From NCBI GenBank assembly GCA_003567775.1, contig PWYR01000102.1:1-48454 (forward strand): 48,454 nucleotides of DNA. Reading direction: 5' to 3'. The DNA is from Ignavibacteriales bacterium. Lineage in GTDB: Bacteria; Bacteroidota; Ignavibacteria; T3Sed10-11. Shown here piece after piece: positions 24,272 through 32,879 of this stretch. Numbering within the stretch: position 1 is the stretch's first letter; each line of letters begins with the position of its first letter. Made by a program: the position numbers and the translations under genes. Below the pieces are notes generated by a model. That model searched no databases, was not told the DNA's origin, and worked only from the letters and a program-made list of their open reading frames with translations.

Positions 24272-24997
24272 ATGCGTAAAGCACTATGGACTATATTGAT
24301 GATCGGCGCGTTCGGCGGGCTTTGGTTCGCAGCGCATTCATGGTCGAAGAACCTTCAAGTCTTAAAGGTATCGGTATCCGGAACAAATTACATAGAGCAG
24401 GATGAGATATTGGATCTTATTGCATTGCCCGAAGGGATTTTATTCGAGGACATTAATCTTGGTGAAATTCAACAACGGGTAGAGCGCCACCCGTATGTCA
24501 GAACGGCATCGGTTAACAGGGATTTTCCGTCTGCAGTTCGCGTAACGGTACGGGAGCGCAGACCTTCGGCATTACTGGTTAGTTCACGAATGGCGATAAT
24601 TGATGAGGAAAACATCGTCATGCCCGTCCGGCGCGGGGAAGTGTTGAGAAATCTTACTATCGTAAGCGGGTCGTTCAGGATCCCGCAACCCGGCGACACT
24701 TTACGGCATGCAAGTGTTAACCGGGCGTTGCAAATAATCCGGGCAACGAAGGAGACTGATGAGGTTGTACATCATCTTTTTTCCGAGATACGAATTCTGG
24801 ATGACGGCGATTTAGTAGCGTACACCGCGGATAATGGAGTTCCCGTATTGATCGGAGAAAACGTGAATGCGCAAAAATTGGTCGGCTTTAAAGAGTTCTG
24901 GCTGCAAGAGGTAGCGCCGATCGGTTCGGATCAGATTCAAAGCATCGACTTACGGTTCGATGGGCAGATTGTGACACGCTGGCGGGCTGGCAGGTAA
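24272..24997 (+). CDS. ftsQ: Cell division protein FtsQ (POTRA domain)
   Basis: 241 residues. A short cytoplasmic start and one membrane segment (about 5-21) are followed by a POTRA domain (about 30-98: V-S-V-S-G-T-N-Y-I...I-L-D-L-I-A-L-P-E-G...V-E-R-H-P-Y-V-R-T-A-S-V-N-R-D-F-P) and the FtsQ beta domain (V-R-E-R-R-P-S-A-L near 92, then I-D-E-E-N-I-V). FtsQ bridges early and late division proteins through FtsL/FtsB. The family is weakly conserved in sequence; the assignment relies on architecture plus position before ftsA. 37 bp separate it from ftsA, with no clear terminator. Confidence 0.9.
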   Translation: MRKALWTILMIGAFGGLWFAAHSWSKNLQVLKVSVSGTNYIEQDEILDLIALPEGILFEDINLGEIQQRVERHPYVRTASVNRDFPSAVRVTVRERRPSALLVSSRMAIIDEENIVMPVRRGEVLRNLTIVSGSFRIPQPGDTLRHASVNRALQIIRATKETDEVVHHLFSEIRILDDGDLVAYTADNGVPVLIGENVNAQKLVGFKEFWLQEVAPIGSDQIQSIDLRFDGQIVTRWRAGR

Positions 24998-25034
24998 AGT
25001 TTTTTTAACAGATTAAAATGAATGAGATGAGCTT

Positions 25035-26273
25035 ATGCAAAATGATATAATAGTAGGACTTGATATCGGCACAACGAAGGTTTGTGCGATCGTAGCTGCC
25101 GAAGAAGAAGACGGACGCTTAAACATACTCGGCATCGGCAGGAGTCCGTCGGACGGTTTAACACGCGGTGTTGTCACAAACATCGATAAAACCGTGAAAT
25201 CAATTCAACGTGCGATTGAAGAAGCACAGGCACAATCGGGTGTGAAGGTAACCCGGGTGAACGTCGGTATTGCCGGCGAACACATTCAGAGTTTTCAGAG
25301 CCGCGGCGTTATAGCGATCAGCAATGCCGATAACGAAATTATGCAATCGGACGTCGATCGTTTGATCGAAGATACAAAGCGGGTCGCGCTCCCGGCAGAT
25401 CGTCAGATACTGCATGTTATACCGCAGGAATTTATTATCGACGGACAGGATGGTGTATACGACCCGGTCGGGATGTCCGGTGTTCGAATGGAAGCAAATG
25501 TTCATATTATTACCGGACTGGTTACCGCCGCACAAAATATTTATAAATGCGTCCAACGCGCAGGTCTCGACGTGGAGGATATGGTGCTCGAACCGCTTGC
25601 ATCAAGTTATGCAATACTTGATGATGAAGAAAAAGAAGTCGGCGTTGTGCTGATAGATATCGGCGGCGGTACAACCGATCTCGCCGTGTTCGAAGAACGT
25701 ACCATCCGGCATACTTATGACAGCGGCATTGCCGGGCAAAAAGTGACCGACGATATACGAAAAGGGCTTGGTGTATTGAAAGAACAAGCCGAGCGTTTAA
25801 AACGCGATCACGGTTGTGCATACACGCCCTCGATAGTCGATACCGAACACATAACACTACCAGGCATCGGCGGACGCGCACCCCTTGAAATCGATAACCG
25901 TTTGCTCTGTCAGATTATTCAACCGCGGATGGAGGAGATACTCGAGATTGCGGCGATGGAAATAAAACGATCCGGTTATTCAAAACATCTCTCGGCGGGG
26001 GCCGTGTTAACGGGAGGGGGATCGCTTATTAAAGGGACCGTCGATCTTGCACAGGAAGTGCTTGGTATGCCGGTAAAACTCGGTATCCCGACCGGTTTTC
26101 GAGCCGGGTTGGTGAAAGAAGTCGAAAACCCGATCTATTCGACGGCAGTCGGATTGATTTTACATAGATTAAAAAGCAATGAAAAAGCAACGCTCGAATT
26201 TAACGGTAAAAGCAGAGGTGCAAGTTTTAAAAAGATTATCGAACGGATGAAATCATGGTTCGACGAATTATGA
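25035..26273 (+). CDS. ftsA: Cell division protein FtsA (actin-like membrane tether)
   Basis: 412 residues. Actin-like ATPase that anchors FtsZ to the membrane and recruits late division proteins. Phosphate-1 loop G-L-D-I-G-T-T-K-V at 8-16, the 1C insertion domain around 85-165, phosphate-2 loop D-I-G-G-G-T-T-D-L near 209, adenosine motif L-T-G-G-G-S near 329. The C-terminus F-K-K-I-I-E-R-M-K-S-W-F is an amphipathic helix, the usual membrane-targeting sequence. Full length for the family. Confidence 0.97.
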   Translation: MQNDIIVGLDIGTTKVCAIVAAEEEDGRLNILGIGRSPSDGLTRGVVTNIDKTVKSIQRAIEEAQAQSGVKVTRVNVGIAGEHIQSFQSRGVIAISNADNEIMQSDVDRLIEDTKRVALPADRQILHVIPQEFIIDGQDGVYDPVGMSGVRMEANVHIITGLVTAAQNIYKCVQRAGLDVEDMVLEPLASSYAILDDEEKEVGVVLIDIGGGTTDLAVFEERTIRHTYDSGIAGQKVTDDIRKGLGVLKEQAERLKRDHGCAYTPSIVDTEHITLPGIGGRAPLEIDNRLLCQIIQPRMEEILEIAAMEIKRSGYSKHLSAGAVLTGGGSLIKGTVDLAQEVLGMPVKLGIPTGFRAGLVKEVENPIYSTAVGLILHRLKSNEKATLEFNGKSRGASFKKIIERMKSWFDEL

Positions 26274-26276
26274 TCA

Positions 26277-26377
26277 GTTGGCAGTAGCAGTAACAGTGGG
26301 CAGTTATGAGTTGCATGAGAAATTTATTCCAAAACGTTGATAGGAGGTTACTGCTACTGCAAACTGCAACTGCCAAC
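26277..26377. repeat. Imperfect inverted repeat in the ftsA-ftsZ gap, built of CAGTNN(N) units
   Basis: Left arm GTTGGCAGTAGCAGTAAC (26277-26294); right arm (26347-26377) starts GTTACTGCTACTGC and ends GCCAAC, the exact complement except for 13 extra bases (aaactgcaactgc) that look like two added repeat units. Both arms consist of 6- and 7-bp CAGT units. The 210-bp gap otherwise holds the ftsZ leader with a strong AAAGGAGG site; no protein-coding frame is convincing. Confidence 0.75.
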
Positions 26378-26483
26378 AGTTTAGGTCAGCGTAAAATATT
26401 GTATGGAATTGCAAAAAATGTTGAGTAGATAAGCAATAGGTAAAAAGAAACAAACCCACACCCATAAATAAAAGGAGGTTACC

Positions 26484-27665
26484 GTGATAGAACTTGATGT
26501 CACACGACACAACGGTGCTCATATCCGCGTGGTCGGTGTCGGCGGCGGGGGCGGCAATGCAATAAACAGCATGATCGAAAAAGGTCTGCAGGGCGTTGAG
26601 TTCATTGCCATTAACACCGATACACAGGCGCTCGAAAATAATGGCGCAAAGCACAAGATACAGGTCGGGAAAAACCTGACACGCGGACTTGGAGCAGGCG
26701 CCGATCCTCAAATCGGACACCGCGCGGTCGAAGAAGACCGTGAAGAAATTGCACAAACGATAGATGGCGCCGATATGGTATTCATCACTGCCGGCATGGG
26801 TGGAGGTACCGGAACCGGAGGCGCGCCTATCGTTGCTAATATAGCAAGATCAGTTGGTGCGCTGGTTGTAGGTATAGTCACCAAACCCTTTAACTGCGAG
26901 GGGAAGAAGCGCACGGCTCAGGCAGATATGGGTATAGAAGAATTAAAAAAACACGTCGATACTTTGATAGTAATACCGAACCAAAAATTGCTATCGATAG
27001 TCGAACGGAATACCTCGCTGCTTGAAGCATTCAATTTTGCAAACGATGTGTTGTATAACGCAACACGCGGTATTTCGGAATTGATCACCGTACCCGGTCT
27101 GATCAATGTGGATTTTGCCGATGTTCGTACCGTAATGCGGGAGATGGGTGATGCGTTGATGGGTACCGGCGTCTGTAAAGGTGAAAACCGGTCGGTCGAG
27201 GCGGCGCAGTCGGCGATATCGAGTCCGTTGCTTGAAGGTGTATCCATATCCGGGGCACAGGGTGTATTGGTCAATGTTACCGGCGGTAAAAACATGACAC
27301 TCGTTGAGATAGACGAGGCGACAAATGTTATTTACGATGCCGCAGGTGAAGATGCGAACATTATACTCGGCGCCGTGGTCGACGACCGCCTTGATGAAGA
27401 AGTTATGGTTACCGTGATAGCGACCGGCTTTAACCGCAAACCGGCGGCACGTTCACCGAAACAATCCAAAATACTCGACCATATTCCGTCCGGTGTACAG
27501 GAATTGAAACAATTTGATGAGCCGGCATATTTGAGGCGCGGCATCGATCTTACGGTAAGCCGTTACCGCAGCAGTGATGAACGGCTCGAAAAAGATAAAG
27601 ACAAAGAAAAGATCGATAAACAAAATCCGGACAAACCGGCTTTCTTGCGAAAGATTATGGATTAA
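26484..27665 (+). CDS. ftsZ: Cell division GTPase FtsZ with two C-terminal interaction motifs
   Basis: 393 residues, start codon GTG 5 nt after AAAGGAGGT. Tubulin homologue that forms the Z ring. G-G-G-G-G-N-A near 19, tubulin signature G-G-G-T-G-T-G-G at 106-113, N-x-D-F-A-D-V near 211 (T7 loop), then the globular domain ends near 320. The tail holds the conserved C-terminal peptide twice: D345-E-P-A-Y-L-R-R352 and D383-K-P-A-F-L-R-K390, joined by a 30-residue highly charged linker. Normally one copy at the extreme end binds FtsA and other partners. The gene follows ftsA by 210 bp and is closed by a strong terminator. Confidence 0.97.
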   Translation: MIELDVTRHNGAHIRVVGVGGGGGNAINSMIEKGLQGVEFIAINTDTQALENNGAKHKIQVGKNLTRGLGAGADPQIGHRAVEEDREEIAQTIDGADMVFITAGMGGGTGTGGAPIVANIARSVGALVVGIVTKPFNCEGKKRTAQADMGIEELKKHVDTLIVIPNQKLLSIVERNTSLLEAFNFANDVLYNATRGISELITVPGLINVDFADVRTVMREMGDALMGTGVCKGENRSVEAAQSAISSPLLEGVSISGAQGVLVNVTGGKNMTLVEIDEATNVIYDAAGEDANIILGAVVDDRLDEEVMVTVIATGFNRKPAARSPKQSKILDHIPSGVQELKQFDEPAYLRRGIDLTVSRYRSSDERLEKDKDKEKIDKQNPDKPAFLRKIMD

Positions 27666-27733
27666 ATGAATAGATAAATGCTGAAGGACATGCCATATCT
27701 TTTTGGGTGTGGAATGGTGTGTCTTTCTTTCAT

Positions 27734-27775
27734 CCGGGCCGTTGCTTATTCCCCCAGGCAACGGCCGGATTTTTT
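27734..27775 (+). terminator. Intrinsic terminator after ftsZ
   Basis: Stem CCGGGCCGTTGC / GCAACGGCCGG (one bulged G) with a 12-nt loop, followed by a T-run (27770-27775). It marks the end of the dcw transcript. Confidence 0.85.
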
Positions 27776-27796
27776 CTTTCATTTCGATATATTATA

Positions 27797-28195
27797 ATGT
27801 ACCCGACCGAACGCATTCTTCGATGGTTTCTCCTCATAGTAGCCGTACACACCTTCGGCGTCGGACTTGTTTTGATAGTTGCCGGAAATACAGTGATGGA
27901 ATTCTTCGGCTTCCCTCAACTCGAGAGCAGATTCTTTCAGATGCAGGGAGGTTTTTTTCATTTACTTTTCTCGTATATCTATTGGAAAGCGAGCACCGAT
28001 GTTAATCGATACGAATATCTCATTCTGTTTGTAGTGGTTGTTAAGTGCGTCGCAACGGTGTTTCTGTTTTCATATTACTTTTTTATTGAGCGGGTTATCA
28101 TGGTGCTGCTCTCCGGCTTTGTCGACGGTGGAATGGGAGTGATTATTTACTTAGTATTCCGGAAATGGAAAAGTAAGGAATACGTTCCGCAGTGA
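27797..28195 (+). CDS. Hypothetical four-helix membrane protein
   Basis: 132 residues from ATG 27797. The open frame extends upstream to 27707, but that part runs through the ftsZ terminator, so the later Met (M-Y-P-T-E-R-I-L) was chosen. Four hydrophobic segments (about 8-28, 45-58, 66-86, 93-115) separated by short loops, with a basic C-terminus (R-K-W-K-S-K). No enzyme motif; family not recognised. The ribosome site is poor (AT-rich leader). No clear function from context: it lies between the dcw terminator and a gene remnant on the other strand. Confidence 0.65.
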   Translation: MYPTERILRWFLLIVAVHTFGVGLVLIVAGNTVMEFFGFPQLESRFFQMQGGFFHLLFSYIYWKASTDVNRYEYLILFVVVVKCVATVFLFSYYFFIERVIMVLLSGFVDGGMGVIIYLVFRKWKSKEYVPQ

Positions 28196-28515
28196 TCCGA
28201 TTGCAAACCTTAAAACCGTATCCATCCAGAACATCAATATCGATATTGCCGTTGGTTAGTGAATAATACTCTCGCGTTGTTCGTCGGATTGGGTATATAT
28301 GCACATTTAAACCCCGCTCGGGGTTTAATTGCAGTGTATTCGGTGACAACGCAAATTTGAGGTGAAGTTCACCCTCCTGTTGACCGGGTTTAACGTTTGG
28401 CCGCGCCATAACAGATAAAAATATATCGTCCGGCGCCATATTCCTGCCGGCGACCATAATGGGATCGAGCACGCGCCAGGTTGCGCTATGTACCTCCCGC
28501 CCAAAAATTATTTTC
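28196..28515 (-). pseudogene. Probable gene remnant downstream of the S9 peptidase
   Basis: The 323-bp gap between the membrane-protein gene and the S9 peptidase gene has one long minus-strand frame, open from the in-frame TAG just before 28500 and continuing into the 3' end of the plus-strand gene (formally to 28143). The product reads like genuine protein (S-A-T-W-R-V-L-D-P-I-M-V-A-G-R-N-M near its start; Q-E-G-E-L-H-L-K-F-A-L-S-P-N-T-L then D-I-D-V-L-D-G-Y-G-F-K-V), with alternating strands as in a lipoprotein-type beta domain. There is no convincing ATG/GTG with a ribosome site near the beginning, and the last 17 or so residues are only the antisense of the neighbour. I read it as an internal fragment of a deleted gene; a real gene with an unusual start is the alternative. 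Family not recognised. Confidence 0.4.
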
Positions 28516-28518
28516 TAA

Positions 28519-30561
28519 TTATTTCAAATGCTCATTAAAAAACTCCAGCACCGTCTCCGAATAGTGCACCTGTTGTTTAACTTCAGTCAAGCCATGTCCC
28601 GCGCGCGGGTATTTGATATATGTAACCGGAATCTCCTCAAGATCCATTCCGCGTAATACATCGTATGCCATTTTCAATCCGATCCATAACTCTTCGGACT
28701 GTCCCATCGGTACACGCTCGTCGCCGGCGCCGTGGAGAATCAGTAACGGTGTTTCGTTTTCGGGCTGAACTGCACGCTCGAGGTACCAGACCGGTGAAGC
28801 TTCCATTAAAGGAAGCCGGTGCCGTTCGTTGAAATGCCACATATCGTAGTGTACCAGCGATACCTCATAGGGTATATCCGTCGTACCGGTATCGGAAAAC
28901 TTATTGGATATCCCCATAAACTTTGCCGATGCAGCGAAGTTTCCGGCGTATCGGGTGGCTGCAAGAGCCGAGAAATAACCGCCGTATGATCCGCCGGTAA
29001 TGCCGACGCGGTTACGATCAATAAGACCCTGTTCAGCGAGATATTCAACGCCGTCGATTACATCGGTAAATTCCTTTCCGCCCACATCGCCGTGGTTTGC
29101 TTTTCCGTACTCGACGCCGCGTCCGGTGCTTGCACGGTAGTTGGGGAGAAATACCATGATGCCGTTATGTGAATACATCTGCGTCATCGTCGAATACGTT
29201 GTGTTCCAACCGTGCGTATATGCCGCTTCGGGTCCGCCGTGTATCTGACAGATGAGCGGATAACGTTGACCTTCCTGATAATTCAGTGGCTTTAACAATA
29301 AACCGGTGATGAGCAAGCCGTCGCGAGCTTCGTACTCGACGTACTCGTAATTATTAAATTCCATTTCATCCAGCACAGGATTATGATGCGTGATCCGCTC
29401 GATAGATTTTTGTTCGACATCCCCGACAAACACTTCCGCCGGATGATTATAGGCGGATGCGTTTGTGGTAAATGTCCGGTGATCGGCTGCAAAATGAGCC
29501 GAGGTGAATTCCGGTCCGGTTGTTTCATCGATGATTAGAGTTCTCTCGCCTCCTCTGTACGGTATGGAACTCATGCGCGTCCATATTTTTTCTTCGGATG
29601 TGAAAACGAGCGTGTTGTTGTCGAGCCAGTCTATCCACGTGGCGGTTCCTTCGAATCCAGGTATTACTTCCCACTTCTCGCCGGTTGCAACTTTGGCAAC
29701 GAATAGCATGCCGTCGATAGGATCGGTTATATCGACGCCGCCGTGCCATGCAACATATTCGCCGTTCGGCGACCATGCCATATTGGCGAGCTTCCCTTCG
29801 GTGTCGGTAAGCAGGCGGGATTCACCGCTTCCGTCGGCATTGATGACGTACATTTTCTTGAACATATAGGAATGATCGACTGTCGGCAGCGGACTTGCCT
29901 GATACAGTATTTTACCTCCATCCGGCGACCATTCTAATGACCACACAGATTGCTCTTCTTTCGTCAGCTTAACGGGTTCACCGCCCTGTACATCCTGTAC
30001 GTATATGCGCCGGTGAAGAAAATAATCCGCTTCGATTATCCAGTCTTCTTCTTGCTTTTTGATTTCTTCCGGTTTTTTATCTGCAGCAACAAATGCAATT
30101 CGCTCGCCGTTCGGTGCAATCTTATATGTTGCAACCGGTGTTTTTGACTTTGTAATTAACTCGGCTTCGCCGCCGGTCAGTGCTAACCGATAAATCTGCG
30201 TCCCCTCATAAATAGCGGCGCGGTTTGACCGGAAGTAGATGTATTTCCCGTCCGGCGACCACTGAATATCCATAACATTATGGGGTTCGTAGGTAAATTG
30301 TACCGGCTCGCCGCCTGCAGCGGGCGCGACGAACAATTCGGTATACGCACCGCCGCGTTCATCATCCGGATCGCGTTGAATCCGGCGGATGTATGCGACC
30401 TTATTGCCGTCGGGTGAGATTGCCGTACTCGTAATGACTTCGAGGTTAACGACTATCTCAGGTGTGAGGATCTTTTGATTCTGTGCACTTGAGATCGTGA
30501 AGGATAAAAGTAAAAGTATTATCGTTGTTAAAGGTAAAAAGAATGATTTTCTGTTGAGCAT
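28519..30561 (-). CDS. Secreted S9 family peptidase (prolyl oligopeptidase / acylaminoacyl-peptidase type), paralogue A
   Basis: 680 residues. Signal peptide (about 1-26, ending S-S-A-Q), then a beta-propeller of TolB/PD40-like blades (W-S-P-D-G-K-Y-I-Y-F-R-S near 105; W-S-P-D-G-G-K near 212; W-S-P-N-G-E-Y near 262) and a C-terminal alpha/beta-hydrolase domain. The catalytic Ser525 lies in G-G-S-Y-G-G-Y, the Asp in G-A-G-D-E-R-V-P near 614 and the His in R-A-G-H-G-L near 656. Predicted to cut short peptides after Pro or to remove acyl-amino acids in the periplasm, supporting peptide use. The strong GGAGGT site is shared with paralogue B, which lies 73 bp upstream; the pair is a tandem duplication. 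Confidence 0.93.
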   Translation of the reverse strand: MLNRKSFFLPLTTIILLLLSFTISSAQNQKILTPEIVVNLEVITSTAISPDGNKVAYIRRIQRDPDDERGGAYTELFVAPAAGGEPVQFTYEPHNVMDIQWSPDGKYIYFRSNRAAIYEGTQIYRLALTGGEAELITKSKTPVATYKIAPNGERIAFVAADKKPEEIKKQEEDWIIEADYFLHRRIYVQDVQGGEPVKLTKEEQSVWSLEWSPDGGKILYQASPLPTVDHSYMFKKMYVINADGSGESRLLTDTEGKLANMAWSPNGEYVAWHGGVDITDPIDGMLFVAKVATGEKWEVIPGFEGTATWIDWLDNNTLVFTSEEKIWTRMSSIPYRGGERTLIIDETTGPEFTSAHFAADHRTFTTNASAYNHPAEVFVGDVEQKSIERITHHNPVLDEMEFNNYEYVEYEARDGLLITGLLLKPLNYQEGQRYPLICQIHGGPEAAYTHGWNTTYSTMTQMYSHNGIMVFLPNYRASTGRGVEYGKANHGDVGGKEFTDVIDGVEYLAEQGLIDRNRVGITGGSYGGYFSALAATRYAGNFAASAKFMGISNKFSDTGTTDIPYEVSLVHYDMWHFNERHRLPLMEASPVWYLERAVQPENETPLLILHGAGDERVPMGQSEELWIGLKMAYDVLRGMDLEEIPVTYIKYPRAGHGLTEVKQQVHYSETVLEFFNEHLK

Positions 30562-30634
30562 GTTGACCTCCGGTGTTAGGTGTATGTTGAATGTGACCGA
30601 GTGAATTCGTGAATGAAGTTAATCTATTTCCTTT

Positions 30635-30661
30635 TCAATCCGTATATTCCGTATAATCCGT
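30635..30661. repeat. 9-bp tandem repeat forming the C-terminal tail and stop of paralogue B
   Basis: On the minus strand, three 9-bp units ACGGATTAT, ACGGAATAT, ACGGATTGA; the last contains the stop codon. They code T-D-Y, T-E-Y, T-D-stop. Confidence 0.7.
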
Positions 30662-32704
30662 CGTCCCCAAATGCTTCTTAAAAAATTCCAGGATCATGTT
30701 TGACGAATGTAGTTGTTGTCGCACTTCGCCCGTGCCGTGTCCGGCGCGCGGATATGAAACGAACGTGACCGGTATTTCATCGCGTGTCATTCCCCGGTGA
30801 TGTTTGTATGAGAGCTTCAGTCCGTTGTATAATTCGACCGCCTGACCGTACGGAACACGGGCATCCATCTCACCGTGTAATATCAGCAACGGAGTTTCGT
30901 TTTCTTTCTGCACTGCTTTTTCAAGATACCAGATCGGCGATGTTTCCATTATGCCTACCCGGTGTTCGTATTGATAATGTGCGCGGTCGAAGTGAACAAG
31001 AATATTTTCGAGCGGTGTATCGGTTATGCCGACTTTTGAGAATTGATTCGACATGCCGACCCAGTTCACCACCGCCGCAAAATTACCGGCATACCTCGTT
31101 GCGGCAAGGTTTGCAAAATAACCACCGTACGAACTGCCCACAATTCCGACACGGTCGCGATCGATTAATCCTTGTTGATTTAAATAATCAACACCGTCGA
31201 GAACATCGGTAAATTCTTTTCCTCCGCCGTCGCGATGATTTGCTTTGGCAAACTCGACGCCGCGTCCGGTGCTTGCGCGGTAGTTCGGCAGGAACACCAT
31301 AAATCCGTGGTGCGAATATAGTTGTGTCATAGCAGCGTAGCTGGTATTCCATCCATGCGTATATGCAGCTTCCGGTCCGCCGTGAATCTGGCAGATAAGC
31401 GGATATCGCTTCCCTTCCCGGTAATTAACCGGTTTTAATAATAACCCTGTTATAAGTAGGCCGTCTCGCGCTTCGTATTCAATGTATTCATAATTTTGGA
31501 ACGGTACGTTTTCAAGATGAGAGTTATGGTGCGTGATCCGTTTCATCTCCGTACGCCGGATGTCGCCGGTGAAAACTTCATTCGGGTGATTATATGCCGA
31601 GGCGACGGCGGCAAATGTTCGTTTATCATTCGAAAAATTCGCCGAGGTAAACTCCGGGTGATTTCTTTCATCAAACAGAATAGTACGATCGCCGCCGCGA
31701 TATGAGAGCGTACTCATCCGCGTCCAAGTTTTCTCCTCCGATGTGAAAATAAGTGTGTTGTTGTCTTTCCACGTTACCCACTTTACCGTTCCATTGAAGT
31801 CCGGAGTGGCTGTCCACATTTCACGCGTTGATACGTTTCCGACAAATATTGTACCGTCAGTCGGATCGCTGATATCGACCGCACCGTTCCAGGCAACATG
31901 CTTGCCGTCGGGTGAGAACGCCATCCCTCCGAGCTTACCTTCGGTTTCCAAAAACACTTCTATCTGTTCGGTATCTGTCAGGTCGACAAGATACATTTTC
32001 TTGAACATAAAGGAATGATCGGTGTCGGGCAGCGGACTTGCCTGCACAAGCAGTTTATTATTATCGGGTGACCATTCGATTGACCAAACCGATTTATCAA
32101 ATGGAGTAACGAGGCGGCTTTCCTTTGTCGAAAGATCCATTACATAAACGCGACGGTGACGAACGAATTCATCTTCGATCCTCCAATCGTCGCCTGCTTG
32201 TTTTCTCTGACGCACGTGTTCCGGTTCGGGATCTTGTAGTATGTACGCGAGTTTATCTCCGTCCGGTGATAGCGTGTACGAGAGAACGGATGACGACTCT
32301 TCTGTAACGATTTCAGCTTCGCCTCCTTTTAATGATATTCTATATACCTGCATTCCGGGGTGAACTTCGCGGCGATGTGATCTGAAGTAAATGTAGTCGC
32401 CGTCGGGTGACCATTGCAGGTTGGCAACGTTATGGGGTCGAGCTGTGAATTGTTGTGGTTCACCGTCCGCAGCCGGAATAACAAACATTTCTGTGTATGG
32501 TCCTCCACGCTCATCTTCAGGTGAGCGTTGTACCCGGCGCACATAGGCAATTTTGCTGCCGTCGGGAGAAATTGCAACATTGCTGACTGCTTCAAGATGT
32601 ACAACGGTCTCCGGATTGAGGAGATTTTCATCTGCTATTATTGTAAAAGTAATTGTCAGAACGATAAAAAGACTTATTAATGTGATATGCTGAAAATTAA
32701 GCAT
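30635..32704 (-). CDS. Secreted S9 family peptidase, paralogue B, with repeat-derived tail
   Basis: 689 residues, the same architecture as the neighbouring paralogue: signal peptide (about 1-25), PD40/TolB-like propeller (W-S-P-D-G-D-Y-I-Y near 104, W-S-P-D-N-N-K near 211), hydrolase domain with Ser525 in G-S-S-Y-G-G-Y, Asp in G-E-M-D-A-R-V-P and His in R-A-G-H-G-T. The nucleophile has the same residue number in both proteins, so no net insertion separates them up to there. Substitutions around the nucleophile (G-S-S versus G-G-S) suggest divergence in substrate choice. The natural end (F-F-K-K-H-L) is followed by T-T-D-Y-T-E-Y-T-D, absent from paralogue A and encoded by a 9-bp repeat. Own promoter, divergent from murA. 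Confidence 0.93.
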   Translation of the reverse strand: MLNFQHITLISLFIVLTITFTIIADENLLNPETVVHLEAVSNVAISPDGSKIAYVRRVQRSPEDERGGPYTEMFVIPAADGEPQQFTARPHNVANLQWSPDGDYIYFRSHRREVHPGMQVYRISLKGGEAEIVTEESSSVLSYTLSPDGDKLAYILQDPEPEHVRQRKQAGDDWRIEDEFVRHRRVYVMDLSTKESRLVTPFDKSVWSIEWSPDNNKLLVQASPLPDTDHSFMFKKMYLVDLTDTEQIEVFLETEGKLGGMAFSPDGKHVAWNGAVDISDPTDGTIFVGNVSTREMWTATPDFNGTVKWVTWKDNNTLIFTSEEKTWTRMSTLSYRGGDRTILFDERNHPEFTSANFSNDKRTFAAVASAYNHPNEVFTGDIRRTEMKRITHHNSHLENVPFQNYEYIEYEARDGLLITGLLLKPVNYREGKRYPLICQIHGGPEAAYTHGWNTSYAAMTQLYSHHGFMVFLPNYRASTGRGVEFAKANHRDGGGKEFTDVLDGVDYLNQQGLIDRDRVGIVGSSYGGYFANLAATRYAGNFAAVVNWVGMSNQFSKVGITDTPLENILVHFDRAHYQYEHRVGIMETSPIWYLEKAVQKENETPLLILHGEMDARVPYGQAVELYNGLKLSYKHHRGMTRDEIPVTFVSYPRAGHGTGEVRQQLHSSNMILEFFKKHLGTTDYTEYTD

Positions 32705-32744
32705 CGATACCTCCGGGAAGAATAGTGGAAAAAGTTAACATTAA

Positions 32745-32773
32745 AATATATGTATTCTTATTGTGATCGGCAA
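32745..32773 (-). promoter_or_regulatory. Promoter for the S9 peptidase pair
   Basis: On the minus strand: TTGCCG, 17-nt spacer, TATATT, about 41 nt before the ATG at 32704. It probably also reads through to paralogue A, since the 73-bp gap between the two shows no good promoter. Confidence 0.5.
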
Positions 32774-32805
32774 GAAAGTAAGTGGAATTATAACATCGGC
32801 AATAA

Positions 32806-32834
32806 TTGCATTCTACTCCGGGCGTTTGTATATT
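32806..32834 (+). promoter_or_regulatory. Promoter for murA
   Basis: TTGCAT (32806-32811), 17-nt spacer, TATATT (32829-32834), about 45 nt before the murA ATG. Confidence 0.5.
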
Positions 32835-32879
32835 GAATCGGTTAATCCACCCGTATCGGCAATATAAAAAGCAGTGTGT

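Noticed and set aside
27707-27796. Longer start for the small membrane protein at 27707
   Set aside because: The segment is the ftsZ terminator hairpin and its T-run.
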